From Eubacterium sp. (lineage in GTDB: Bacteria; Bacillota; Clostridia; Lachnospirales; Lachnospiraceae), in NCBI GenBank assembly GCA_022764165.1, contig JALERM010000045.1:1-64000 (forward strand): 64,000 nt of DNA, read 5' to 3'. Position numbers and translations under genes: made by a program. Under the pieces are notes generated by a model. It ran no database searches and was not told where the DNA came from. It saw nothing but the letters and a program-made list of their open reading frames with translations. Shown here one piece after another: positions 1 to 9,348 of this stretch; the stretch's first letter is position 1, and the number at the start of each line of letters is the position of its first letter.

Positions 1-86
1 ATGGGCTGGTAGTGGAAGACGAGTATCTGCCGTAGGGAATTGCCGTAAAAGCGTATGTTCCGAGGGAAGTCTATCCCAAAATTTGT

Positions 87-152
87 GGGGGTGGCTAGGG
101 GACGGGTTCGTAGTCACTTTTGTGACTACGAACCCGTCCCCTAGCCACCCCC
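87..152. repeat. Perfect 31-bp inverted repeat (REP-like hairpin)
   Basis: Positions 87-117 are exactly complementary to 122-152, leaving a TTTT loop at 118-121. The core GGGGACGGGTT / AACCCGTCCCC recurs in the hairpin at 17987-18030, so these are probably two members of one dispersed palindromic family. It lies 20 bp beyond the argG stop codon and could also help end argG transcription, although the T-run on that strand is weak. The first 86 bases of the window hold no gene I can support. Confidence 0.85.
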
Positions 153-172
153 TGGTCACTTTGGTCAAACTT

Positions 173-1405
173 TTATTTCGCCTGATTGTTTTCTTTCGCT
201 TCTGCCAGTTTGAGAGCACGAACTTTCAATGGCAGTCCAAACAGGGTGATGAATCCACTTGCATCGTGGTGATCATACATATCACCTGTTGTGAAGGAAG
301 CCAGTGATTCATTGTAAAGGCTGTATGGTGAAGTGGTACCGGCTTTGATAATGTTGCCTTTGTACAGTTTGAATTTCACTTCTCCGGTTACATATTTCTG
401 TGTGGATTCTACAAATGCCTGAATGGCTTCACGCAGCGGTGTAAACCATTTTCCTTCGTAAACAACCTGTGCGAACTGGCTGCCGAGTTTTTTCTTGGTT
501 TCCATGGTTTCACGATCCAGAGTCAGTTCTTCCAGCTGGTCATGAGCTTCCATCAGGATGGTTCCACCAGGAGTCTCGTATACTCCGCGGGATTTCATTC
601 CAACTACACGGTTTTCAACGATATCTACAATACCGATTCCGTGTTTTCCGCCCAGAGCGTTCAGTTCTGTGATGATTTCGGATACTTTCATTGCTTTCCC
701 GTTCAGAGTTTTCGGAACGCCGGCTTCGAAAGTCATGGTCACGTATTCTCCCTGATCAGGAGCATTTTCCGGTGTAACGCCCAGAACTAGCAGATCCTCA
801 TAGTTTGGTTCGTTGGCAGGGTTTTCAAGTTCCAGACCTTCATGGCTGATATGCCACAAGTTGCGGTCACGGCTGTAGCTGTGACTTGCATCAAATGGAA
901 GATCAATACCGTGCTGTTTGCAGAATTCAATCTCGTCTTCACGGGACTGCATGGTCCATACATCTGTCATACGCCATGGAGCAATGATTTTCAGATCCGG
1001 TGCCAGTGCTTTGATAGCCAATTCAAAACGAATCTGGTCATTTCCTTTACCGGTAGCACCGTGACAAATGGCAGAAGCGCCTTCTTTTCGAGCAATATCT
1101 ACCAGACGTTTTGCGATGACAGGACGTGCCATAGAAGTTCCCAGAAGATATTTGTGTTCATATACGGCACCTGCCTGTACGCATGGCATGATATATTCAT
1201 CACAGAATTCATCAACAATATCTTCAATGTATAATTTGGAAGCTCCTGAAAGTTTTGCTCTCTCATCAAGACCATCCAATTCAGCTCCCTGACCACAGTT
1301 TACACAGCAGCAGATTACTTCATAATTAAAGTTTTCTTTTAACCAGGGAATTAATGCGGTTGTATCCAGACCGCCGGAATATGCTAATACAACTTTTTCA
1401 CTCAT
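173..1405 (-). CDS. argG: Argininosuccinate synthase
   Basis: ArgG joins citrulline and aspartate with ATP to give argininosuccinate, the next-to-last step of arginine synthesis in the cytosol. The product is 410 residues, normal for the family. The N-terminus has the PP-loop AYSGGLDTT, followed by the [15 protein letters not shown] region (here [15 protein letters not shown]). The start is the ATG at 1405 because GAGGAGGAAC lies just upstream; a longer reading frame to 1459 would run into the promoter. The gene is divergent from argCJBD and shares a control region carrying ArgR-like palindromes. No argH is seen next to it. Confidence 0.97.
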   Translation of the reverse strand: MSEKVVLAYSGGLDTTALIPWLKENFNYEVICCCVNCGQGAELDGLDERAKLSGASKLYIEDIVDEFCDEYIMPCVQAGAVYEHKYLLGTSMARPVIAKRLVDIARKEGASAICHGATGKGNDQIRFELAIKALAPDLKIIAPWRMTDVWTMQSREDEIEFCKQHGIDLPFDASHSYSRDRNLWHISHEGLELENPANEPNYEDLLVLGVTPENAPDQGEYVTMTFEAGVPKTLNGKAMKVSEIITELNALGGKHGIGIVDIVENRVVGMKSRGVYETPGGTILMEAHDQLEELTLDRETMETKKKLGSQFAQVVYEGKWFTPLREAIQAFVESTQKYVTGEVKFKLYKGNIIKAGTTSPYSLYNESLASFTTGDMYDHHDASGFITLFGLPLKVRALKLAEAKENNQAK

Positions 1406-1441
1406 GATAAAGTTCCTCCTCATAATTTTGTATGTAAGAAC

Positions 1442-1476
1442 GTGTATAATATACATCATGTCAGATAAAAAATCAA
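1442..1476 (-). promoter_or_regulatory. argG promoter with ArgR-like operator
   Basis: Read on the minus strand, TTGATT (1476-1471) and TATATT (1453-1448) are separated by exactly 17 bp, a good sigma-A promoter. The -10 box sits inside the near-palindrome GTGTATAATATACAT (1442-1456), which resembles the ARG boxes bound by ArgR/AhrC. Repression by arginine is inferred from that overlap. Confidence 0.75.
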
Positions 1477-1506
1477 TAGGAAAAATAAAAAATAAAATAA
1501 AAAAAC

Positions 1507-1542
1507 TTGCATAATATACATAATGGATGTATAATTATGCAA
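1507..1542 (+). promoter_or_regulatory. argCJBD promoter with paired ArgR-like operators
   Basis: TTGCAT (1507-1512) and TATAAT (1530-1535) are spaced by 17 bp. Two arms, TTGCATAATATACAT (1507-1521) and ATGTATAATTATGCAA (1527-1542), are inverted copies of each other, and each covers one promoter box. The layout fits two ArgR boxes occluding RNA polymerase. The transcript leader before argC is about 110 nt. Confidence 0.75.
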
Positions 1543-1655
1543 GTCATCTGAAAGAACATACAAAAAGTGTGAGATGGTGATGGTAAAAACTTCTTTACTT
1601 TACTGTGGGAGAAGCGTAAAATAAGGAAACGTACTTGAATAAAGGAGAAAAAACC

Positions 1656-2696
1656 ATGATCAGAGTAGGGATTATTGGTGCCACAGGATATGCGGGAGCA
1701 GAATTGGTAAGAATCCTTCTGGCACATAAAGAAGCAGAAATCGTATGGTATGGATCAAGAAGTTATATTGATCAGAAATATGCATCAATTTATCAGAATT
1801 TTTTCCAGCTGGTAGATGCAAAGTGTATGGAAGATAATATGGAAGCCCTGGCAGAGCAGGTAGATGTGATTTTTACAGCAACCCCTCAGGGATTTTGTGC
1901 TTCCATAATCAATGAAGATATTTTATCGAAAGTAAAAGTAATCGATCTGAGTGCGGATTTTCGTATAAAAGATGTAAAAATATACGAAGAATGGTATAAA
2001 ATCGAACACAAGTCACCGCAGTATATTGATGAGGCTGTTTACGGACTCTGCGAAATTAACAGAGAAGATGTAAAAAAGGCCAGATTGGTAGCGAATCCGG
2101 GATGTTATACAACCTGCAGTATTCTGACCTGCTATCCGTTGGTAAAGGAAGGGCTGATTGATCCGGATACCCTGATTATTGATGCAAAGTCCGGTACATC
2201 AGGTGCAGGAAGAGGCGCAAAGATTGATAACCTGTTCTGCGAGGTCAATGAAAATATGAAGGCTTATGGAGTGGCATCACACAGACATACTCCTGAGATT
2301 GAAGAACAGTTGGGATATGCCTGCGGCAAACAGGTTCTTCTGAATTTTACCCCTCATCTGGTTCCTATGAATAGGGGAATCCTTGTAACTGCATATGCGA
2401 ACCTGACAAAAGATGTTTCTTATGAAGAAGTAAAAGCGGTATATGATAAATATTATCAGAATGAAAAATTTGTCAGAGTACTTGAAAAAGATATTTGTCC
2501 ACAGACCAAATGGGTGGAAGGAAGCAATTATGTGGATGTGAACTTTAAAATTGATCCGCGTACCCATCGTGTGATTATGATGGGCGCACTTGATAATCTG
2601 GTGAAGGGAGCAGCCGGACAGGCAGTCCAGAATATGAATCTTCTGTTCGGACTGAAAGAAAGTGAAGGTCTGGAACTGGTACCCATGTTCCCGTAA
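1656..2696 (+). CDS. argC: N-acetyl-gamma-glutamyl-phosphate reductase
   Basis: ArgC reduces N-acetylglutamyl phosphate to the semialdehyde with NADPH, the third step to ornithine. The 346-residue product starts with the dinucleotide-binding loop GIIGATGYAGAELVR and carries the active-site cysteine in VANPGCYTT. The start at ATG 1656 is set by AAAGGAG at 1641-1647; the TTG at 1635 is too early for that site. It is the first gene of argCJBD, all on one strand with short gaps. Confidence 0.97.
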   Translation: MIRVGIIGATGYAGAELVRILLAHKEAEIVWYGSRSYIDQKYASIYQNFFQLVDAKCMEDNMEALAEQVDVIFTATPQGFCASIINEDILSKVKVIDLSADFRIKDVKIYEEWYKIEHKSPQYIDEAVYGLCEINREDVKKARLVANPGCYTTCSILTCYPLVKEGLIDPDTLIIDAKSGTSGAGRGAKIDNLFCEVNENMKAYGVASHRHTPEIEEQLGYACGKQVLLNFTPHLVPMNRGILVTAYANLTKDVSYEEVKAVYDKYYQNEKFVRVLEKDICPQTKWVEGSNYVDVNFKIDPRTHRVIMMGALDNLVKGAAGQAVQNMNLLFGLKESEGLELVPMFP

Positions 2697-2721
2697 CCAA
2701 GATTTGTGTAGGAGGAAGATT

Positions 2722-3945
2722 ATGAAAATCATAGACGGCGGAGTAACCGCGGCAAAAGGATTTCAGGCGGCCGGACTGGCAGCCGGTATAAAAAAAGGCA
2801 ATACAAAAGATATGGCAATGGTATACAGTGAAAAACCATGCGTGGCAGCAGGAACATTTACTACCAATGTGGTGAAAGCGGCTCCGGTCAAATGGGATCA
2901 GGATATCGTATACAATCATCCGTTTGCCCAGGCAATTGTCTGCAACAGTGGTGTGGCAAATGCCTGTACGGGTGCAGAGGGACTTTCTTACTGTAAAAAA
3001 ACAGCGGAGATTGCGGCTGCAGAATTACATATATCAGAGGATTCTGTATTGGTTGCATCTACAGGTGTGATCGGAAAACAGCTTCCCATGGATATTCTGG
3101 GGGAGGGTGTAAAAAAACTGGTTCCTCTTCTGTCTTCCACAAGAGAAGCCGGAGCACTGGCTGCTCAGTCTATTATGACAACAGATACCGTTTCCAAAGA
3201 AGTGGCTGTTACTGTGGAACTGAGTGGAAAAACTGTGACACTGGGCGGTATGTGCAAAGGTTCCGGGATGATTCATCCGAATATGTGTACCATGCTGGGA
3301 TTCGTTACAACGGATGCGGCAATTTCGAAGGAAATGCTGCAGAAGGCCCTGAGTGATGTGGTAAAGGATACCTATAACATGGTGTCTGTAGACGGTGACA
3401 CTTCCACCAATGACACGGTACTTCTTCTGGCCAACGGAATGGCGGAAAATGAGCTCGTTTCAGAAGAAAATGAAGATTATCAGATCTTCCTGGATGCCCT
3501 CTTGTATGTAAATACCTGTCTGGCAAAGAAGATTGCCGCAGACGGAGAAGGAGCCAGTGCTTTATTTGAAGTAAAAGTGATCGGTGCAGAAAGCAAAGAA
3601 CAGGCCGTTACATTAAGTAAATCCATTATTACATCAAATCTGACAAAAGCAGCTATTTTTGGTCACGATGCCAACTGGGGAAGAATCCTGTGTGCGATGG
3701 GATATTCCGGAGCACAGTTTGATCCTGAGAAAGTAGACCTTTATTTTGAGAGTGCGGCAGGCAGGCTGCAGATTATCCGGGATGGAGTTGCTACAGACTA
3801 CAGTGAAGAAACAGCAACAAAGATTCTTTCGGAAAAAGAGGTAACAGCAATCGCAGATGTGAAAATGGGAAATGCAAGTGCAACTGCATGGGGGTGTGAT
3901 CTTACATACGAATATGTGACAATCAATGCCGATTATCGTTCATAA
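2722..3945 (+). CDS. argJ: Ornithine acetyltransferase / glutamate N-acetyltransferase
   Basis: ArgJ moves the acetyl group from N-acetylornithine to glutamate, so the pathway recycles acetate; in some bacteria it can also make N-acetylglutamate from acetyl-CoA. The 407-residue precursor contains HPNMCTMLG, where Thr190 is the expected self-cleavage nucleophile that splits the chain into alpha and beta parts. ATG 2722 follows AGGAGGAAG and begins MKIIDGGVTAAKGF, the usual family start. Whether it is mono- or bifunctional cannot be read from sequence; no argA is seen nearby. Confidence 0.96.
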   Translation: MKIIDGGVTAAKGFQAAGLAAGIKKGNTKDMAMVYSEKPCVAAGTFTTNVVKAAPVKWDQDIVYNHPFAQAIVCNSGVANACTGAEGLSYCKKTAEIAAAELHISEDSVLVASTGVIGKQLPMDILGEGVKKLVPLLSSTREAGALAAQSIMTTDTVSKEVAVTVELSGKTVTLGGMCKGSGMIHPNMCTMLGFVTTDAAISKEMLQKALSDVVKDTYNMVSVDGDTSTNDTVLLLANGMAENELVSEENEDYQIFLDALLYVNTCLAKKIAADGEGASALFEVKVIGAESKEQAVTLSKSIITSNLTKAAIFGHDANWGRILCAMGYSGAQFDPEKVDLYFESAAGRLQIIRDGVATDYSEETATKILSEKEVTAIADVKMGNASATAWGCDLTYEYVTINADYRS

Positions 3946-3998
3946 GTGAGTTTTGAATTTGAATACATTGTGGCTGATAGCCGCAGTCAGGAGGAAGT

Positions 3999-4895
3999 AT
4001 GGTACGTTCAGAATATCTGCAGAAAGCAGAAGTGCTGATAGAGGCACTGCCTTATATTCAGCGTTTTAACAGGAAAATTATTGTTGTCAAATATGGCGGA
4101 AGTGCTATGGTGGATGAAACACTGAAAAAACAGGTTATCCAGGATGTAGTTCTTCTGAAACTGGTTGGATTTAAGCCCATCATTGTGCACGGCGGAGGAA
4201 AGGAAATCAGCCGTTGGGTAGGTAAAGTGGGAATGGAGCCTAAATTTATCAATGGCCTTCGGGTGACAGATAAAGACACCATGGAAGTTGCCGAGATGGT
4301 ACTGGGAAAAGTAAATAAAGAACTGGTTTCTCTGGTACAGTCTCTGGGCGTAAAAGCAGTAGGTATCAGCGGAAAAGACGGCGGTCTTCTGACGGTGGAA
4401 AAGAAATATTCCAACGGCGAAGATATTGGATTTGTTGGTAATGTTACCGGCGTCAATCCCAAAATCATTTATGATCTTCTGGAAAAAGATTTCCTTCCGA
4501 TTGTATGTCCGGTTGGTATGGACACAGAATTTCAGACCTATAACATCAATGCAGACGATGCAGCATGTGCGATAGCGAAAGAAGTAAAGGCTGAAAAACT
4601 GGCATTTCTTACAGATATTGAGGGAGTATATCTGGATCCGAAGGATCCATCCACATTGTTGTCAAAATTGTTTGTGAAAGAAGCAAGAGAGTTGATCAAT
4701 AATGGAAATGTTGGCGGCGGTATGATTCCCAAACTGCAGAATTGTATTGATGCAATTGAAGAAGGTGTATCCAGGGTTCATATTCTGGACGGAAGAATTC
4801 CACATTGCCTGCTGTTGGAAATCTTTACCAATAAAGGTATTGGTACTGCAATTTTACGAAAGGATGAGATGAAAGACTATGACGTGCTGCAGTAA
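3999..4895 (+). CDS. argB: N-acetylglutamate kinase
   Basis: ArgB phosphorylates N-acetylglutamate, usually the arginine-inhibited step in organisms that use ArgJ. The 298-residue protein has the amino-acid-kinase fold signs: VVKYGGSAM near residue 30, VHGGGKEI near 65 and the NINADDAA segment near 185. An N-terminal extension ([20 protein letters not shown]) is typical of arginine-sensitive hexameric kinases, so feedback inhibition is likely. ATG 3999 follows GGAGGAAGT. Its last 17 bp overlap argD. Confidence 0.96.
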   Translation: MVRSEYLQKAEVLIEALPYIQRFNRKIIVVKYGGSAMVDETLKKQVIQDVVLLKLVGFKPIIVHGGGKEISRWVGKVGMEPKFINGLRVTDKDTMEVAEMVLGKVNKELVSLVQSLGVKAVGISGKDGGLLTVEKKYSNGEDIGFVGNVTGVNPKIIYDLLEKDFLPIVCPVGMDTEFQTYNINADDAACAIAKEVKAEKLAFLTDIEGVYLDPKDPSTLLSKLFVKEARELINNGNVGGGMIPKLQNCIDAIEEGVSRVHILDGRIPHCLLLEIFTNKGIGTAILRKDEMKDYDVLQ

Positions 4896-6072
4896 AGAAT
4901 ATATTGACCGAGCAGAACAGGTGATTCTGCATACGTATAACCGTTTTCAGATCGTACTGGAAAAAGGTGAGGGAGTTCGGCTGTATGATGTTGAGGGAAA
5001 AGAATATCTGGATTTTGCAGCTGGTATCGCTGTATTTGCCCTTGGGTACAACCATCCGGAATATAGTCAGGCCCTGAAAGACCAGATTGATAAAATAATT
5101 CATACATCCAACCTTTACTATAATGTTCCGATGACAGAAGCAGCAGAAAAGTTGGTAAAAGCCTCCGGCATGTCCAGAGTATTTTTTACCAACAGTGGAA
5201 CGGAAGCCATTGAGGGAGCTATTAAGGTTGCTAGAAAATATGCTTATCTGAAGGATGGAAGTACAGATCATGAAATCATTGCCATGAAACATTCCTTCCA
5301 CGGAAGAAGTCTGGGGGCACTTTCGGTTACTGGAAATACCCATTATCAGGAGCCTTTTAAGCCGTTGATCGGCGGAATTCGTTTTGCGGAATTTAATAAT
5401 CTGGAAAGCGTAAAGGAGCAGATCACGGATAAAACATGTGCAATTATCATGGAAACCGTACAGGGAGAGGGAGGCATCTATCCAGCTGATCCAGAGTTCC
5501 TGAAAGGAGTCCGGAAACTGTGTGATGAGAAAGATATCCTGTTGATTCTGGATGAGATTCAGTGTGGTATGGGAAGAACCGGAACCATGTTTGCCTGCCA
5601 GTCTTACGGCGTGCAGCCGGATGTGATGACATGTGCCAAAGCACTTGGCTGCGGAGTTCCTGTGGGGGCATTTGTCCTGAATGAAAAGACTGCTGCGGCA
5701 TCCCTTGTTCCCGGGGATCATGGAACCACTTATGGCGGCAATCCGCTGGCCTGTGCAGCGGTAAGCAAGGTGTTTGATCTGTTTGAAAAAGAACATTTGG
5801 TGGAACATGTACAGGAGATTACCCCGTATCTGGAGAAAAAACTGGATGAATTGGTGGATAAGTATGAATTTATTACCGCAAGACGTGGAAAAGGTCTGAT
5901 GCAGGGGCTGGTGCTGGAAGGCAAAAAAGTAGGCGACGTAGTCAATCAGGCAATCGCCAATGGTCTTCTGGTAATTTCGGCAGGAACGAATGTGCTGCGT
6001 CTGGTGCCGCCGCTTGTCATCACGGAAAAAGATATTGACGAAATGATAGAAAAACTGGAGAAAAGCCTGTAA
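4879..6072 (+). CDS. argD: Acetylornithine aminotransferase
   Basis: ArgD is a PLP-dependent class III aminotransferase that converts N-acetylglutamate semialdehyde to N-acetylornithine. The 397-residue protein shows [25 protein letters not shown] and the PLP lysine Lys254 in [10 protein letters not shown]. Its start lies 17 bp inside argB, with AAAGGATGAG as ribosome binding site, so the two are probably translationally coupled. It closes the operon and is followed by a strong terminator. Confidence 0.96.
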   Translation: MTCCSKEYIDRAEQVILHTYNRFQIVLEKGEGVRLYDVEGKEYLDFAAGIAVFALGYNHPEYSQALKDQIDKIIHTSNLYYNVPMTEAAEKLVKASGMSRVFFTNSGTEAIEGAIKVARKYAYLKDGSTDHEIIAMKHSFHGRSLGALSVTGNTHYQEPFKPLIGGIRFAEFNNLESVKEQITDKTCAIIMETVQGEGGIYPADPEFLKGVRKLCDEKDILLILDEIQCGMGRTGTMFACQSYGVQPDVMTCAKALGCGVPVGAFVLNEKTAAASLVPGDHGTTYGGNPLACAAVSKVFDLFEKEHLVEHVQEITPYLEKKLDELVDKYEFITARRGKGLMQGLVLEGKKVGDVVNQAIANGLLVISAGTNVLRLVPPLVITEKDIDEMIEKLEKSL

Positions 6073-6094
6073 AAAGGAGTTTTCTGAAAAATTG

Positions 6095-6129
6095 AAAGGA
6101 GCATGTCGAAAAATGACAGCTCCTTTTTT
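6095..6129 (+). terminator. Terminator after argCJBD
   Basis: AAAGGAGC (6095-6102) pairs with GCTCCTTT (6119-6126), extended inside by TGTC/GACA, and is followed by a T-run. The A-run on the other side lets it also serve the convergent AraC-type gene ending at 6131. Confidence 0.85.
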
Positions 6130-6130
6130 G

Positions 6131-7030
6131 CTACTCATCTGCCTGAATATGATCATCAGCCTGGGCTTTTCGATATTGCTGCGGCGTCAGACCATGAGTG
6201 CTTTTGAACAGAGAAGTAAAAGTGTTTGGTTTTTGAAAGCCGCACATCAGAGCGATTTCCTGAACAGAATAATTGCTTGTTTCCAACAATTGCCGTGCAT
6301 TCGAAAGTCGAAGGCGTGACAAATACTGGTGAGGTGATACACCGATTGCTTTTTTAAAAGCAGAGATAAAATACGTTGGGGAAATATTACACAGCTCAGC
6401 CAGCATATTGATTGTCAGTGGTTCTGTGTAGTGTGTATTGATGTAAGATGCAATCTGAAACATCCCCTTTTGATAGCTGTAGGCGGATGGTTCCAGCTGG
6501 CAGCCGTCTGCACCTCCTGCCTCGATCAGTGATACTGACAGTAAATAGGAAAGTGCCTGAAGCTTCCGGGAATCGCAGGATTCTTTTCTGTTGAATTCCC
6601 GTTTGAATAACTGAATATAGGTTTTTGTATCCTCCGTCAGTGGGAGATTGGCCCCAAAGTGCCAGTTTTGATGCTTCAAATGTGCCAGAATATCTTCAAA
6701 ATACGTTTTGTCGATGACAACATTATCATGAGGTGTATTGGAAATCTTAAGTTTAGTCCCATGGATGTCGCCTGGATTGGACGGATAGACATATCCGGTT
6801 TCTCCGTAATAATTTTCCCCTTTCAAAATCAACATCGGAATCGGGCCGTAGGGAATCAGAAATTCGTAATCGTCATGAGAATGGCGATAAGGTGAAGTTT
6901 TCTGACCAGGCCGCACTCCGGTTGATGCAATTGATATAACACCGTCATAGTAATAGTGTATACAATGTTCTGTAAGAAATTTTCTGTCTGGATGGTGCGC
7001 TGCAAACAAATGTTCAGGGGAATGGGTCAT
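6131..7030 (-). CDS. AraC-family transcriptional regulator
   Basis: The 299-residue protein has an N-terminal cupin-like sensor half (HSHDDYEFLIPYGP near residue 50, PGDIHG near 85) and a C-terminal AraC double helix-turn-helix from about residue 195 (INMLAELCNISPTYFISAF, then SVQEIALMCGF). Such proteins usually control sugar or metabolite uptake, but no target gene lies beside it and the ligand is unknown. ATG 7030 follows AAGGAGGT. It is convergent with argD. Confidence 0.9.
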   Translation of the reverse strand: MTHSPEHLFAAHHPDRKFLTEHCIHYYYDGVISIASTGVRPGQKTSPYRHSHDDYEFLIPYGPIPMLILKGENYYGETGYVYPSNPGDIHGTKLKISNTPHDNVVIDKTYFEDILAHLKHQNWHFGANLPLTEDTKTYIQLFKREFNRKESCDSRKLQALSYLLSVSLIEAGGADGCQLEPSAYSYQKGMFQIASYINTHYTEPLTINMLAELCNISPTYFISAFKKAIGVSPHQYLSRLRLSNARQLLETSNYSVQEIALMCGFQKPNTFTSLFKSTHGLTPQQYRKAQADDHIQADE

Positions 7031-7275
7031 AGGTGAACCTCCTTTCTGAAAAGCATTTTGTAATTATGCAGAAACATGCACTTGTCTTGACTATTGATAT
7101 TATATCATAAATATGGTAAGGGTAAATGTTGGAGAAATCTGAAAATCAATATTTACTCGGATTCTTATGTTGAAATTCAATGGTTATATTTTGTTTTGCT
7201 GCATATTTTATTATAATAAGAATGACGAAAGTTGCAGAAGTGCAAAACTGGATGTCAGAATAATAGAGAAAGTAG

Positions 7276-7428
7276 TAAGCAGTCAGCCCGGAAAAAGAAA
7301 TGTCCCCATACATAGTCATCCGGGTTGCTGCTTTTTATATGATAGGAAAGTCCTCTGACTTTCCTATCATATATAAGCTCTCCAGGCAGAATCGCACTGC
7401 GGCGGAGAATCCTGCAAAGCAGGATTCT
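7276..7428. repeat. Cluster of three hairpins in a 535-bp intergenic region
   Basis: Between the AraC gene and the DUF1540 gene (7031-7565) I see no convincing gene. It holds an imperfect stem (AGCCCGG near 7284 with CCGGGTTGCTGC, then a T-run, possibly a terminator), a perfect 15-bp stem (7336-7350 with 7359-7373) and a perfect 10-bp stem AGAATCCTGC/GCAGGATTCT (7406-7415 with 7419-7428). Three back-to-back palindromes suggest a dispersed repeat element. Confidence 0.55.
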
Positions 7429-7565
7429 AATTTTAGAGTTACAAAAAATATATCGGAGTATGAATAAAATGATTCATGTGAAGCATACTGAAAGTGTGGT
7501 AAATTCTTTTCACTGTAAGACAGAAGGGGTTTATCCTTATCAGCATTATTAGGAGGTATGTGGAA

Positions 7566-7883
7566 ATGACAGAATTGAGATGTACAGCTGTGAAATGTGT
7601 ATACAACAAAGAGAAACTTTGTTCCAGAGGTGATATACAGGTGCAGGGAGATCACGCGAAAACGATGGATCAGACCGCATGTGGAAGTTTTGTGGAACGG
7701 ACAGGAGAAGGTTATTCCAATGATTGCAGCTGCGGATGCGATACGATTCATATCGGCTGTACTGCAGAAACCTGTAAATATAATGAGGACAAGAAATGTT
7801 ATGCAGATTCTGTTGATATTGAGGGCTCTCATGCAACAGAAGTACAGGAGACCAACTGCGGAACATTCCGGTGCAGAGAATAA
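7566..7883 (+). CDS. DUF1540 domain protein, two tandem copies
   Basis: The 105-residue cytosolic protein holds two related Cys-rich repeats: CTAVKCVYNKEKLCSRGDIQ near residues 6-25 and CTAETCKYNEDKKCYADSVD near 62-81, each ending in a C-x-F segment. The four-Cys spacing (C-x4-C-x6/7-C ... C) suggests a small metal-binding unit, as in the DUF1540 family, whose function is unknown. ATG 7566 is preferred over GTG 7560 because AGGAGG (7551-7556) is then 9 bp away. It seems to be a single-gene unit ended by a strong hairpin. Confidence 0.85.
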   Translation: MTELRCTAVKCVYNKEKLCSRGDIQVQGDHAKTMDQTACGSFVERTGEGYSNDCSCGCDTIHIGCTAETCKYNEDKKCYADSVDIEGSHATEVQETNCGTFRCRE

Positions 7884-7887
7884 ACAG

Positions 7888-7938
7888 GAGGGCAGGTGCA
7901 TGGACATGAGGGTATTCATGCACCTGCCCTCTGACCAT
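7888..7938 (+). terminator. Terminator after the DUF1540 gene
   Basis: GAGGGCAGGTGCATG (7888-7902) is perfectly complementary to 7917-7931, a 15-bp stem with a 14-nt loop. It begins six bases after the stop codon. The T-rich tail is short (ATTTTG). Confidence 0.75.
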
Positions 7939-8034
7939 TTTGTCAGTTACAGTTCAGATGTTTGTCAGGTGGGCTTCCGTCCTGCCTTTTTTCTTTTGGT
8001 AGGCTTCATTGGGTACATAAAATAAAAAACACAC

Positions 8035-8214
8035 TTGACATATCAGTATTTCTGTGGTATTTTATTCAAGTATGAAAAACAAAGAAGAGTATCCGCTCTC
8101 ACCTTAGCACAAAAGTGACTATGGTTAATATGATCGATGGTTGTGGTTATGCTGTCGTGTAGTATGTCGAGCGGGTAGTCTGTCTATCTGCTTTTTTGAT
8201 GGAGGTGTACTACT
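8035..8214 (+). promoter_or_regulatory. Promoter and structured leader of infC-rpmI-rplT (L20-leader type)
   Basis: TTGACA (8035-8040), 17 bp and TATTTT (8058-8063) form the promoter. The following leader of about 145 nt has no ORF and contains several pairable segments such as GAGTATCCGCTC and the GTAGTATGTCGAGCGGGTAG stretch before the ribosome binding site. In Firmicutes this operon is repressed by L20 binding to its own leader; placement and size fit, but I have not folded it. Confidence 0.6.
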
Positions 8215-8721
8215 ATTAGCGAATTAATGATTAACGAGCAGATCAGAGACAGAGAGGTGCGTCTGATCGGCGAGAATGGGGAACAGTTGGGAATTATGTC
8301 TGCAAGAGATGCATATAAACGTGCACAGGAAGCAGGACTTGATCTGGTGAAAATCGCGCCTACAGCCAAACCGCCTGTATGCAAGATCATCGATTATGGT
8401 AAATACAGATATGAGATGGCCAGAAAAGAAAAAGAGGCAAGAAAAAAACAGAGAACGATCGATGTAAAAGAAGTCCGGTTGTCTCCCAATATCGACACCA
8501 ACGATCTGAATACAAAAGTTGGTGCAGCCAGAAAGTTTATTTCCAAAGGTGATAAGGTAAAAGTTACCCTGCGTTTCCGCGGAAGAGAGATGGCTCATAT
8601 GCAGAGCAGCAAGTACATTCTGGATGAATTTGCTGAGAAACTGTCTGATGTAGCAACTGTAGAAAAGGCACCAAAGGTTGAAGGCAGAAGCATGACGATG
8701 TTTTTAACTGAAAAACGTTAA
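8215..8721 (+). CDS. infC: Translation initiation factor IF-3 (AUU start)
   Basis: IF-3 binds the 30S subunit, checks the start codon and keeps subunits apart. The N-terminal domain begins SELMINEQIRDREVRLIG and the C-terminal RNA-binding domain ends EGRSMTMFLTEKR. GGAGGTG (8201-8207) is 7 bp before an ATT codon at 8215, but 19 bp before the first ATG (8227); the residues between them match the usual family start. The AUU start gives 168 residues and allows IF-3 to repress itself, as known in E. coli. First gene of infC-rpmI-rplT. Confidence 0.93.
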   Translation: MSELMINEQIRDREVRLIGENGEQLGIMSARDAYKRAQEAGLDLVKIAPTAKPPVCKIIDYGKYRYEMARKEKEARKKQRTIDVKEVRLSPNIDTNDLNTKVGAARKFISKGDKVKVTLRFRGREMAHMQSSKYILDEFAEKLSDVATVEKAPKVEGRSMTMFLTEKR

Positions 8722-8754
8722 AATAGATACAGGAAAGTTAAGGAGGAATATACA

Positions 8755-8952
8755 ATGCCAAAAATTAAAACCAGCAGAGCAGCTGCTAAACGTTTCAAAA
8801 CTACAGGTACAGGTAAAATCGTAAGAAATAAAGCTTATAAAAGCCATATCTTAACAAAGAAATCTCAGAAGAGAAAAAGAAATCTTCGTAAAGCTACAGT
8901 GCTTGATCAGACAAATGTTAAGAGCATGAAAAAAATCTTACCTTATTTATAA
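8755..8952 (+). CDS. rpmI: 50S ribosomal protein L35
   Basis: A 65-residue, very basic protein starting [20 protein letters not shown], the standard L35 sequence, including the [15 protein letters not shown] segment. It is a late-assembling part of the large subunit. AAGGAGGAATAT precedes ATG 8755. It sits between infC and rplT as in most bacteria. Confidence 0.98.
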   Translation: MPKIKTSRAAAKRFKTTGTGKIVRNKAYKSHILTKKSQKRKRNLRKATVLDQTNVKSMKKILPYL

Positions 8953-8980
8953 GATTGCGTTTGAAGGAGGAAAATAAGAG

Positions 8981-9337
8981 ATGGCAAGAATTAAAGGCGG
9001 ATTAAATGCAAAGAAAAAACACAATAGAGTTCTGAAACTGGCTAAAGGTTACAGAGGAGCAAGATCCAAACAGTACAGAGTTGCAAAACAGTCTGTAATG
9101 CGTGCTTTGACCAGCTCCTACGCTGGAAGAAAACAGAAAAAACGTCAGTTCAGACAGCTGTGGATCGCACGTATCAATGCAGCAGCAAGAATGAATGGAC
9201 TGTCCTACAGCAAGTTCATGTATGGACTGAAGCTGGCAGGTGTTGAGCTGAACAGAAAAGTTCTGGCTGACATGGCTATCAACGATGCAGAAGGCTTCGC
9301 TACACTGGCTGAGCTGGCTAAAAGTAAACTGGCTTAA
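8981..9337 (+). CDS. rplT: 50S ribosomal protein L20
   Basis: The 118-residue protein has the basic N-terminal tail [20 protein letters not shown] and the globular part [21 protein letters not shown]20 is needed early in 23S rRNA assembly and in Firmicutes represses this operon through the leader. AAGGAGGAAAATAAG precedes the start. A strong terminator follows directly. Confidence 0.98.
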   Translation: MARIKGGLNAKKKHNRVLKLAKGYRGARSKQYRVAKQSVMRALTSSYAGRKQKKRQFRQLWIARINAAARMNGLSYSKFMYGLKLAGVELNRKVLADMAINDAEGFATLAELAKSKLA

Positions 9338-9348
9338 TTGAATTTTAG

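Noticed and set aside
83..307. 74-codon plus-strand ORF at the window start
   Set aside because: It reads through the 31-bp hairpin and the antisense of the argG 3' end; no ribosome binding site and no recognisable protein pattern.
4825..6156. 443-codon minus-strand ORF opposite argD
   Set aside because: It is antisense to the clear argD gene, with Phe/His/Cys-rich composition typical of a shadow frame.
7167..7358. 63-codon ORF between the AraC and DUF1540 genes
   Set aside because: No ribosome binding site, composition not protein-like, and its end lies inside the 15-bp hairpin.
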